Assembly (NCBI RefSeq): GCF_001422925.1
Contig: NZ_LMNI01000001.1
Coordinates: 144,463 to 208,462 of the forward strand
Source of the DNA: Microbacterium sp. Leaf288
GTDB lineage: Bacteria; Actinomycetota; Actinomycetes; Actinomycetales; Microbacteriaceae
Length of the DNA: 64,000 nt
Direction of reading: 5' to 3'
The translations under genes and the position numbers were made by a program. The notes under the pieces are model-generated. The model did no database searches. It was not told the origin of the DNA and worked only from the letters and a program-made list of their open reading frames with translations. This document shows, piece by piece, positions 17,030 through 24,263 of this stretch (position 1 is its first letter; every line of letters starts with the position of its first letter).

Positions 17030-18073
17030 ATGCGTGCCACGCTCATGTACGGTGCCGGCGACGTCCGCATCGAGAACGTCCCCGACTCCCGCATCAAGAA
17101 CCCCACCGACGCGCTCGTGCGGATCACCGCATCCTGCATCTGCGGGTCCGACCTGCACCCCTATCACTCGATGGATGCTGCGGCCGCACCGGCCCGCATG
17201 GGTCACGAGTTCATCGGCGTGGTGGAAGAAGTCGGGTCCGACGTCGTGACGGTGAAGAAGGGCGACCTCGTCGTCTCCCCCTTCGCCATCTCCGACAATG
17301 TCTGCGAGATCTGCAAGGAGAACCTGCAGACCTCCTGCCTGCACCACGAGGCCGGCTTCTGGGACGGCATCCCCGACGAAGGCGGCCAGGCCGAAGCGGT
17401 GCGTGTGCCGCTCGCCGACGGCACCCTCGTCAAGCTGCCGGTGGCCGCCGACTCAACGCTGATGCCGTCGCTGCTCACCCTGTCGGACGTGTTCGGCACC
17501 GGCTACCACGCCGCGGTCGCCGGCGGCGTGAAGGCCGGCTCATCGGTCACCGTGATCGGCGACGGCGCGGTCGGACTGCTCGCTGTGCTGTCAGCGAAGC
17601 GCCTCGGCGCCGAGCAGATCATCCTCATGGGCCGCCATCAGGTGCGCACCGACCTCGGCAGGGAGTTCGGTGCGACCGGTGTGGTCTCCGCCCGGGGCGA
17701 GGAGGGCATCGCCCAGGTGCGCGACCTCACCGGCGGGCACGGCACCCATGTGGTGCTCGAGGCCGTCGGCTACATGGCCGCGTACGAGCAGGCGCTCGGC
17801 GTCGTCCGTCGCGGGGGTGTGATCAGCCGCGTCGGCGTGCCCCAGTACGAAGATGCACCGATCGGCTTCGGCAGTCTGTTCCGCCACAACATCCGACTCG
17901 CCGGCGGCCCTGCGCCCGTCCGCGCGTACATCGACGAGCTGATGCCCGACATCCTCGATGGGAAGATCGACCCCGGCAAGGTGTTCGACGCCACCACCGA
18001 CCTCGACGGCGTACCGGCCGGATACCGCGACATGGACCAGCGCACCGCGCTCAAGGTCCTCATCACCCCGTGA
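17030..18073 (+). CDS. zinc-dependent alcohol dehydrogenase
   Basis: A 347-residue medium-chain dehydrogenase. The catalytic zinc site is CICGSDLHPYHSMD near residue 36 with the following GHEFIGVVEEVGSDV. The structural zinc lobe is SDNVCEICKENLQTSC near 83, which has three Cys with Asp in place of the first, a variant seen in this family. The NAD(P) fold is SVTVIGDGAVGLLAVLSAKRLGA near 169. The substrate is unknown. AAAGGA precedes the ATG. It lies directly behind the MFS gene and is likely co-transcribed with it. Confidence 0.9.
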   Translation: MRATLMYGAGDVRIENVPDSRIKNPTDALVRITASCICGSDLHPYHSMDAAAAPARMGHEFIGVVEEVGSDVVTVKKGDLVVSPFAISDNVCEICKENLQTSCLHHEAGFWDGIPDEGGQAEAVRVPLADGTLVKLPVAADSTLMPSLLTLSDVFGTGYHAAVAGGVKAGSSVTVIGDGAVGLLAVLSAKRLGAEQIILMGRHQVRTDLGREFGATGVVSARGEEGIAQVRDLTGGHGTHVVLEAVGYMAAYEQALGVVRRGGVISRVGVPQYEDAPIGFGSLFRHNIRLAGGPAPVRAYIDELMPDILDGKIDPGKVFDATTDLDGVPAGYRDMDQRTALKVLITP

Positions 18074-18145
18074 CCTCGCCGGGCGGCGAGAGCCCGTGGT
18101 GCCGGTCGGCTATTGCCCTCGGCATCCGCTCGTTACGATCGGCGG

Positions 18146-18826
18146 GTGGGATTCGAAGGACTCGATCGCGACGCCGTCTCGTTCTACGCCGAGCTTCGCG
18201 CCGACAACACGAAGACGTGGTGGACGGCCAACAAAACCCGCTACGACACGGCCGTTCGCGGGCCGTTCGAAGAGCTCGGTGCGGAACTCGAGCCCGAGTT
18301 CGGCGCGGTGAAGATCTTCCGCCCGTACCGCGACGTCCGGTTCAGCGCCGACAAGACGCCCTACAAGCTGCACATCGGCATGGTCTCGCAGGCGCGAGTG
18401 GCGCACTATGTGCAGCTGAGCGAGGAGGGCCTCATGCTGGGCGGCGGCGTGTATGACGTGCCGCCCGCGGCGCTGGCCCGCTTCCGCGAAGCCGTCGACG
18501 ATCCGCGCACCGCCGAGGATCTCGACGCGCTGCTCGCGGAACTGCGCGGCGCGGGCTTCGAGCTCCTCCGCGACGACGCCCTCAAGACCGCGCCTCGCGG
18601 CTACCGAGCCGACCACCCGCGCCTCCCGCTGCTGCAGCTCAAACGACTCGCGGTCGGCAGGCGAGAGACTCCCGCCGACTGGATGTGGACGCCCGACGCG
18701 TACGACATCATCGCCGACGACTGGCGCACCGTCTCGACCTGGTGCGCCTGGCTGACCGAGACGCTCGGCCCCGAGCTGCTCGAGGCCGCACAGTCGTCGC
18801 GGCGGGGTCGCAGCGACCGGACGTGA
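18146..18826 (+). CDS. DUF2461 family protein
   Basis: A 226-residue soluble protein. The opening GFEGLDRDAVSFYAELRADNTKTWWTANK, then FRPYRDVRFSADKTPYKLHIGM, is the DUF2461 signature; the function of this widespread family is not established. I chose the GTG at 18146 because TACGAT (18134-18139) ends exactly six bases before it, the leaderless arrangement seen repeatedly in this window; an in-frame start eleven codons upstream would place coding sequence across that box. It follows the alcohol dehydrogenase by 72 bases but has its own promoter. Confidence 0.88.
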   Translation: MGFEGLDRDAVSFYAELRADNTKTWWTANKTRYDTAVRGPFEELGAELEPEFGAVKIFRPYRDVRFSADKTPYKLHIGMVSQARVAHYVQLSEEGLMLGGGVYDVPPAALARFREAVDDPRTAEDLDALLAELRGAGFELLRDDALKTAPRGYRADHPRLPLLQLKRLAVGRRETPADWMWTPDAYDIIADDWRTVSTWCAWLTETLGPELLEAAQSSRRGRSDRT

Positions 18827-18835
18827 CGACCGCGG

Positions 18836-18897
18836 CTCAGCACATCGCGGGCCGTGAACCCCCAGACGGCGCGTGCTCCCGTGACGACGATCCCGAC
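18836..18897 (-). pseudogene. relic of the C-terminus of an ABC-2 permease
   Basis: Read on the minus strand this DNA encodes GIVVTGARAVWGFTARDVL, which matches IVVAGALAVWRFTTRDVL, the last residues of the ABC-2 permease at 11.7 kb. The stop codon has been lost and no upstream permease sequence is recognisable. Nucleotide similarity to 11700-11760 is visible by eye over about 60 bases. It is therefore a fragment left by duplication or by loss of a related gene. Confidence 0.65.
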
Positions 18898-18974
18898 TCA
18901 GCGAGGTGCGCGCAGGGGGGAGATGCGGAACAACTCGAAGGGCGCGGCCGCCCGCCGATCGCCCCTGTCGGACA

Positions 18975-19106
18975 TCACCAGTCCGCGATCAGGCCCGACC
19001 TGATCATTTCGGCGCGCAGGTCATCTTCGAGGTCGTCGGCCTGATCACGCAGGGAATGGTCGTGGTCGTCCCGGCTGCTCGCTGCGATCGCGCCTGATCT
19101 GGCCAT
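18975..19106 (-). CDS. small acidic protein, 43 residues
   Basis: A short reading frame supported by a perfect Shine-Dalgarno GGAGGT nine bases before its ATG. The product starts MARSGAIAASSRDDHDH and ends AEMIRSGLIADW; the middle is highly acidic (RDQADDLEDDL) and likely helical. It has no signal peptide, Cys or membrane segment. I do not recognise a family. It lies about 170 bases downstream of the 100-residue unknown gene on the same strand, and the two could share the CIRCE-controlled transcript. Confidence 0.5.
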   Translation of the reverse strand: MARSGAIAASSRDDHDHSLRDQADDLEDDLRAEMIRSGLIADW

Positions 19107-19274
19107 CTCGTCGGTACCTCCATGATGTGAACGGTTCCACTCTCACCGATCACGCGTAGCCGAGGTCGGGGGTTGACAGCGCTTCTGACGTTCGCAAACG
19201 GTGGCTGAGGCGGTCCGCCCCACCGTCGCCGCTCGGTGGCAGCGGCACCCACCACCGGAGCGGCGGCGGTTGCA

Positions 19275-19577
19275 TCAGGCGGGGATGCGCTCCCTGACCG
19301 GCGGCCGGTGCGGGATCGGAATCGGACGCCGCGCAGCGGGCCGTCGCGGAGCGGTGACCCTGTCGATGACCGCGTCGAGGACGTCAGAGGGGCACATGAA
19401 TTGCTCCGCGAGCCCGAGGTCGCGCAGCCACACGACGTCGTATTCCAGGTCGTCAACCTCATAGACGTGTGCCACCACACGTTCAGGGTGGCTCTCAGGC
19501 AGAGAGAGGTCCTCGATCAGCCATTTGATAGAGGAGACCCTGCGCATTTCGAATCGAGGGTTCGGTTCAGTTGACAT
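19275..19577 (-). CDS. hypothetical protein, 100 residues
   Basis: A small soluble protein starting MSTEPNPRFEMRRVSSIKWL. It has a mixed helical/beta N-terminal 75 residues (HPERVVAHVYEVDDLEYDVV, then WLRDLGLAEQF) and a basic, Pro/Arg-rich tail (APRRPAARRPIPIPHRPPVR). The ATG at 19577 has a strong GGAGG upstream; an in-frame GTG at 19640 is less well supported. I know no function for it. Its only visible promoter, 140 bases upstream, overlaps a CIRCE element, so it is a candidate heat-shock (HrcA) target. Confidence 0.65.
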   Translation of the reverse strand: MSTEPNPRFEMRRVSSIKWLIEDLSLPESHPERVVAHVYEVDDLEYDVVWLRDLGLAEQFMCPSDVLDAVIDRVTAPRRPAARRPIPIPHRPPVRERIPA

Positions 19578-19725
19578 TGTTCGCCTCCGATCTGGATCAC
19601 CCAGCAGAAAGCGCCCGCTTGTCACGTCCGCAGCACTCACGTCACCGTGCGACTGCCCGCAGGACGGACTCCCAGAACCCCGGACGTACGAACGCGATCA
19701 CTCCCGCCGGAATGTGGTCACTTCA

Positions 19726-19754
19726 AGGATAGGAAGCTGGGTTGGCACTCTCAA
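19726..19754 (-). promoter_or_regulatory. sigma-A-type promoter overlapping CIRCE
   Basis: On the minus strand TTGAGA (19749-19754) and TATCCT (19726-19731) are separated by exactly 17 bases, one of the best -35/-10 pairs in the window. Transcription would begin near 19719 and read toward the 100-residue unknown gene. Confidence 0.65.
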
Positions 19755-19768
19755 GAGGTGAGTGCCAA
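19742..19768. promoter_or_regulatory. CIRCE element (HrcA operator)
   Basis: TTGGCACTC (19742-19750), nine bases, GAGTGCCAA (19760-19768): a perfect 9-9-9 inverted repeat matching the CIRCE consensus TTAGCACTC-N9-GAGTGCTAA with the G/C variant common in actinobacteria. CIRCE normally controls groE and dnaK operons through HrcA. No chaperone gene is near. The element overlaps the -35 box of a minus-strand promoter, the standard arrangement for repression. Confidence 0.8.
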
Positions 19769-19853
19769 CTCTTCCGCGCTTGCCAGAGGTTCTCGCGGAG
19801 GGTCGACGAGTTCGAGCCCCACGCACGCCGGAGCCGAACTCGTCCGCAGCCGC

Positions 19854-21527
19854 TCAGGACGAAGCTCTGGAGTCCCTCTTCGCGGGCACCGTGATGGCTG
19901 CCACCTCCTCGAGACGAGGATGCCGTTCGTCCCCGTTCTCGACCACCCCGGTGTGCCATGTCATCGTGAGTCCATCGGGTCCGTCCTGCAGCAGCGCGAG
20001 GTTGTTGTCGAACCACGGACCCTCTACCGTCCTCCAGCGGAAGGGTGGGTCGGGAACCTTTGCGGAATGCGCGGCTGCAGCGCCCAGCGGCGTCGCTGCG
20101 CCGTACGACATCGCCACCGAGAACCAACGCAGGAAGCGGGGCAACGGATTTCGAACCGGTGAGCAGACTGCCTGCAAGATGCGACTGCCGTCCTGGCGCT
20201 CTACCTCCGCCAGGTACGAGTAGTGCACGTCGCCGGAGAGGAAGGTCACCGTCAGCGGCGACGGGCCGCGGGTGCCGTCCGCGAGCTCCGTCGCAATCCC
20301 CGCAACCGCCTGGAAGCTGTTCTGGAACGCCGCCCAGTGCTCCAGGTCGAATGCCTGCCGCAGCCGTTCCCCGACCCACGCGGCCGGTCGACCCCAGGCG
20401 CCCTGTGCGATCGCCTCATCCCATGCCTCGACATGGTGCAAGCCCAGCGGCAGAAGGATCGGGAGCGAGGTGGCGACCAGAACGTGGCGGAATCCGCCCC
20501 GCATCTGACGGTCGAACCACGCCAGCTCTTGACCGTTGAGCAGTCCTCGAGCCGAAGGCGTGAGATCTCTCGAGACGCGTGAATCCAGGACGATCAGCCG
20601 CGTTCCATCGAAGTCCCGGGAGTAACTCCAGCGATAGCTGTCGGGGTCCTTGTCGCACCGGTCAGCGAACTCGTCCAGCGCAGTGCTCAGGTCGGGAGAA
20701 GGGGCGTCGTGGCGCCGCCCGATGACCTGCTGCCACATCTGGTCAGCGGCACGTTCCCGGGGGGACAAGTTGCCGAGGTGCTGGTACACCCAGTACGACG
20801 CCAAGCCGGCGACGATGCGCTCGTGCCACCAGGTGGTGGCTTGCATCTTCCGCTTCCAATCGAGCGAGGCGTTCCAGTCATCGCGGATGTCGTGGTCATC
20901 GAAGATCATCGCGCTCGGCACGCAGGAGAGCAGCCACCGATTCGCGTCGTCCGACCAGGCCAGTTGGTACAGATGGGCGTATTCTTCGAAGTCTTTGAGC
21001 TCCTTGCCCGGTTCCTCGCGGATGTCGCGGCGGCTGCGGATGAATGCCTGCATCTCCTTCGTGGTGGAGTCGGCGTACACCTGGTCGCCGAGCAAGAGCA
21101 GCATGTCCGGTCGGTCCACGCGGCCGTCGGCCACCGCGAGCGCAAAGGCGCGCAGCGAGTCGACGCCGTGGGTTCGGTTGCCTGACCGGTCGTGCGGGAC
21201 GCTGGTACGGCACGATCCGTAGGCGATCCGCGACCGTTGCCCGGGCGTACGCGCGGCGATCACTGATGCCGGATACTCAGAGCCTGGCTCCGGCCAGACC
21301 GAGACCCCGTCGATCTCGACCTCGTACGGTGAGACGCTTCCGGGCTCGAGCCGGTCGACTTCAACGAGCGCGTAATGGTGGCCGTGCACGGCGAAGCTGC
21401 GGGCCTGCCACGATCGCCCCTCGGCATGGACACTCACCAGACATTCGGCTCGCGTCTCCACCCAGATGGCGGCCGACGTCTCATCGACATAGCGCAGCAT
21501 CGGCCCCAACACCAGCGGGGATCCCAT
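19854..21527 (-). CDS. PhoD-like alkaline phosphatase / metallophosphoesterase
   Basis: A 557-residue metallophosphatase of the PhoD family. Metal-binding motifs are YGSCRTS near residue 101, LLLLGDQVYAD near 145, MIFDDHDIRDDWN near 208 and VTFLSGDVHYSYLAEV near 425, which together build the bimetal phosphoesterase centre. The N-terminal ~95 residues form the beta domain usual in PhoD. No Tat signal is visible, so this member may be cytoplasmic, unlike classical exported PhoD. The ATG follows TAGAAC (minus strand, 21534-21539) by six bases, suggesting a leaderless transcript. The substrate is probably a phosphodiester or monoester. Confidence 0.85.
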   Translation of the reverse strand: MGSPLVLGPMLRYVDETSAAIWVETRAECLVSVHAEGRSWQARSFAVHGHHYALVEVDRLEPGSVSPYEVEIDGVSVWPEPGSEYPASVIAARTPGQRSRIAYGSCRTSVPHDRSGNRTHGVDSLRAFALAVADGRVDRPDMLLLLGDQVYADSTTKEMQAFIRSRRDIREEPGKELKDFEEYAHLYQLAWSDDANRWLLSCVPSAMIFDDHDIRDDWNASLDWKRKMQATTWWHERIVAGLASYWVYQHLGNLSPRERAADQMWQQVIGRRHDAPSPDLSTALDEFADRCDKDPDSYRWSYSRDFDGTRLIVLDSRVSRDLTPSARGLLNGQELAWFDRQMRGGFRHVLVATSLPILLPLGLHHVEAWDEAIAQGAWGRPAAWVGERLRQAFDLEHWAAFQNSFQAVAGIATELADGTRGPSPLTVTFLSGDVHYSYLAEVERQDGSRILQAVCSPVRNPLPRFLRWFSVAMSYGAATPLGAAAAHSAKVPDPPFRWRTVEGPWFDNNLALLQDGPDGLTMTWHTGVVENGDERHPRLEEVAAITVPAKRDSRASS

Positions 21528-21709
21528 GGACCCGTTCTACCGTGGTCACACCCCAGCGGCCAGAGGTGCCTGCATCGACCGCGCCCTCGAGCGCCGCCGT
21601 CGTCATCTCTCACGGCTGCGCGGAACCGTCAAGGGCACGGCGCGGTACCTGCGCAGCGGGTAGCGTCGAAGGGGCTGTCGCGGGCTCGGTCCGCGGCGAG
21701 GAGGAACCG

Positions 21710-23005
21710 ATGGCAGACGCGAACGCCGACGACACGGCGCCGCTGATCGACGGCCGCTATCGACTCGGCGACCTCGTGGGCGAAGGCGGCATGGCCCGCG
21801 TCTACCGCGCGGAGGACGTTCTGCTGGGCCGCACGGTGGCGATCAAACTCATCCGGCCAGGAATAGACGGCGCTTCGTCGGAGCGCGCGCGCAGCGAGAT
21901 GACGGTGCTCGCTTCGCTGAACCACCCGTCGCTCGTCACACTCTTCGATGCCAGCCTCGTGCCCGGTCAGCCCGAGTACCTCGCCATGGAGTTCGTCGAC
22001 GGCCCGACCCTCGGGGCTCGACTGGCCTCGGGTGGACCGCTGCCACCGCACATCGTCGGTCACCTCGGGGCCGAGCTCGCCGAGGCCTTGCACGTCGTCC
22101 ACAAGGCCGGCGTCGTGCACCGCGACATCAAACCCTCCAACGTGCTGCTGAGCCCGCCGCAGATCCCGGGCGCGCGCCCGCGCGCGAAGCTCGCCGACTT
22201 CGGCATCGCCTACCTGCTCGACACGTCGAGGATCACCTCGCCGGGGCTGGTGATCGGAACGGTGGCCTACTTGGCCCCCGAGCAGCTCCGCGGTGACCCG
22301 CCCACACCCGCGGCCGACATCTACTCGCTGGGTCTGGTGTTCCTCGAGGCGCTCACGGGCGAGCGGGTGCACCCGCAGGGTGGCGGCATGGCAGCCGCGG
22401 TGGCTCGCCTCGAGAGCCGGCCCGAGATCCCCGCCTCTCTGGATGAGCCGTGGATCGAACTGCTGACACGGATGCTGCATCCCGATCCTTCGCAGCGACC
22501 GACCGCCGCCGAGGTCGCGGCTGCGACCGGCAGCCTCGCGCAGCACACTCCTGCTGCCGGGTCGTTCGCCGCGACGACCGGGGCCACAGTTCCGTTCACG
22601 GCGCCGACGCTGATCGCTCCAGCCGGGGGCGTCATCGCTGCCTCGTCCGGGCGAGCAGAAGCGGCAGCCCTCGCGCCGGACGCAGCCGGAAACAAGGCCC
22701 GACGCAAGCGCCTCATGGCCACACTTGCGGGCGCGCTTGCGGCCGTTGCCGTCCTCGTCGGAGCGGTCGCCGGGATCGCGGCGCTCAATCAGCCGGAGCC
22801 CGCGCCGGCGCCCGTGGTGACGACCCCGGCAGCGCCCGACCCGTCCGACTCCCCGCCCGCCGAGGTGAACACCGGGACCGGGGGCGGCGAAGACTCGGGC
22901 GTGACCGAGGAGGAGCGTAAGCAGGCTGAGCGGGAGCAGCGCAAGCAGGCCCAAGAGGAGGAGAAGCGGCTCAGGGAAGAGCAGCGGGAGGACGACGACG
23001 ACTGA
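21710..23005 (+). CDS. membrane-anchored serine/threonine protein kinase
   Basis: A 431-residue Hanks-type kinase. The glycine loop is VGEGGMARVY (23-32), the ATP Lys is in VAIKLI (K46), the catalytic loop is VHRDIKPSNVLL near 137, DFG appears as ADFGIAYLL near 163, and APEQLRGD is the activation-loop end. A single membrane helix (ATLAGALAAVAVLVGAVAGIAAL) lies near 335-360. The external part is short: a Pro-rich linker and a highly charged Glu/Lys/Gln tail ending in four Asp. There are no PASTA repeats, so it is not PknB. AGGAGG precedes the ATG; TAGCGT (21661-21666) is the likely -10. Confidence 0.9.
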   Translation: MADANADDTAPLIDGRYRLGDLVGEGGMARVYRAEDVLLGRTVAIKLIRPGIDGASSERARSEMTVLASLNHPSLVTLFDASLVPGQPEYLAMEFVDGPTLGARLASGGPLPPHIVGHLGAELAEALHVVHKAGVVHRDIKPSNVLLSPPQIPGARPRAKLADFGIAYLLDTSRITSPGLVIGTVAYLAPEQLRGDPPTPAADIYSLGLVFLEALTGERVHPQGGGMAAAVARLESRPEIPASLDEPWIELLTRMLHPDPSQRPTAAEVAAATGSLAQHTPAAGSFAATTGATVPFTAPTLIAPAGGVIAASSGRAEAAALAPDAAGNKARRKRLMATLAGALAAVAVLVGAVAGIAALNQPEPAPAPVVTTPAAPDPSDSPPAEVNTGTGGGEDSGVTEEERKQAEREQRKQAQEEEKRLREEQREDDDD

Positions 23006-23017
23006 TCGCCACGCAGA

Positions 23018-23032
23018 GACCGTGCGACGGTC
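23018..23032. terminator. short hairpin between convergent kinase and TetR genes
   Basis: GACCGT, loop GCG, ACGGTC forms a six-base-pair hairpin 13 bases after the kinase stop. It has no U-tract, so its role as terminator is tentative. Confidence 0.35.
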
Positions 23033-23109
23033 GGCCGGCCTTCATCACGTGAGGATCTTCCGTCTCGAGGCAAGCGGGCGTCGGTCGCCGGTCCGCCCCA
23101 GGGCCCCAC

Positions 23110-23700
23110 TTACGGTCGCGTCCCGTGAGCGCCACCGAGATCGCGGACCGGGTCCAGGATCGCTTCCGCGGCCCAGGTCGCGGCGTCGGCGATGTCGCGG
23201 CCGCTCATCCCGAGTTCGCGGCGCATCGTCACCCAGGTCGCCGAGGAGTCGAGGTGGCACAGCGCCGCCACGACGGCCCGGCGATCGTCGTCGCCCAGCG
23301 ACGGCACCTCGCGGCGCAGCATCCCGTCGAAGTCCTCGCGATGGGGTGCCGGGTCGGCGCCGTTCACACCCCGCATCGCCGTCTCGGCGACGACGTGCGC
23401 CAGTTCGGGCCGGCGGTCGTACGCCTCCATCGCCTCGCGTATCGCGATCGGCACGTCGAAGATCGAGTCCGACTCCGCGCGCGTGAAGATCGTGCGCTCG
23501 ATCCACGCCGACGTCGCGAGCAGAAGGTCGACGCGCGTCGGGTAGTAGCGGAACACGGTGCGCTCGCCGACGCCCGCGCGCAGCGCGATGAGTCGGAACG
23601 AGACGTCGTCGGTGCCGACCTCCTCGATGAGCTCGGCGTAGGCGGCGAGGATCGCCGCCTGCGTCCCCGAGACCTGAGACGCCGGTGGAGGCGTCGCCAT
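23110..23700 (-). CDS. TetR-family transcriptional regulator (second of tandem pair)
   Basis: A 196-residue regulator. The helix-turn-helix is DVSFRLIALRAGVGERTVFRYYPTRVDLLLA (about 32-62), followed by a divergent helical ligand/dimer domain. Its ATG overlaps the stop of the preceding TetR gene (TGATG), so the two are made together. The DNA-binding domains of the two are clearly related, pointing to an old tandem duplication. Being last in the urea-uptake transcript, it may sense a nitrogen metabolite; that role is inferred from context only. Confidence 0.85.
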   Translation of the reverse strand: MATPPPASQVSGTQAAILAAYAELIEEVGTDDVSFRLIALRAGVGERTVFRYYPTRVDLLLATSAWIERTIFTRAESDSIFDVPIAIREAMEAYDRRPELAHVVAETAMRGVNGADPAPHREDFDGMLRREVPSLGDDDRRAVVAALCHLDSSATWVTMRRELGMSGRDIADAATWAAEAILDPVRDLGGAHGTRP

Positions 23701-24263
23701 CACGCCGACCGATTCGCCTCGGTCGCGGCGGGCAGCACCCGCCGCAGGGCGAGATCGAACACCCCGAACGTCTCGTCGGCGCTCATGTCGAAGCCGGTCC
23801 GCATCCGCGCCCAGAACATCGGCGAGACGAAATAGCGGAGGGATGCTGCGGCCCGTCGCGCGTCACGACGGTTCAGGCCCGGCGCCACGGCGTCGATCAT
23901 CGAGACGATCGCCTCTGTGATCGGCGCGGCAGGGTCATCCGCGGTCGGAGAGAGGGCACCCCCGCGGGCGGCGACGAAGGCGAACGCCGGTTCGGCGTCG
24001 TAGGCGCGCAAGCGTGCCTGCACCGCGTCACGGAACTCTGTCGCCGTGCGGAACTCCGGGACCGGGAAGTGCTCCGCCTCGATCCAGCGCGCGAGGGCCT
24101 CGAGCAGGTGCGACCTCGTGGGAAATCGACGGTAGATCGTGCGCTCGGAGACCCCGGTGGCCTCGGCGAGCTCGAGGTAGGAGACGTCTTCGAAGGTGCG
24201 CTGCCGCAGCAGCAGGGCCGCGCTCGCGAGGATCGCAGACGGGGTGTCGACGATCTCGTCCAT
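23700..24263 (-). CDS. TetR-family transcriptional regulator (first of tandem pair)
   Basis: A 187-residue regulator. The helix-turn-helix is DVSYLELAEATGVSERTIYRRFPTRSHLLEA (about 26-56). The C-terminal domain is helical and not assigned to a known ligand. The start overlaps the stop of the NCS1 permease gene as TGATG, and its own stop overlaps the next TetR gene in the same way. Coupled synthesis of two paralogous regulators makes a heterodimer conceivable. TetR-type AmtR controls urea genes in other actinobacteria, but I cannot show that either protein is AmtR. Confidence 0.85.
   Translation of the reverse strand: MDEIVDTPSAILASAALLLRQRTFEDVSYLELAEATGVSERTIYRRFPTRSHLLEALARWIEAEHFPVPEFRTATEFRDAVQARLRAYDAEPAFAFVAARGGALSPTADDPAAPITEAIVSMIDAVAPGLNRRDARRAAASLRYFVSPMFWARMRTGFDMSADETFGVFDLALRRVLPAATEANRSA

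Noticed and set aside
19173..19178. Plus-strand TTGACA as a promoter -35
   Set aside because: No acceptable -10 lies 16-18 bases downstream and no plus-strand gene follows.
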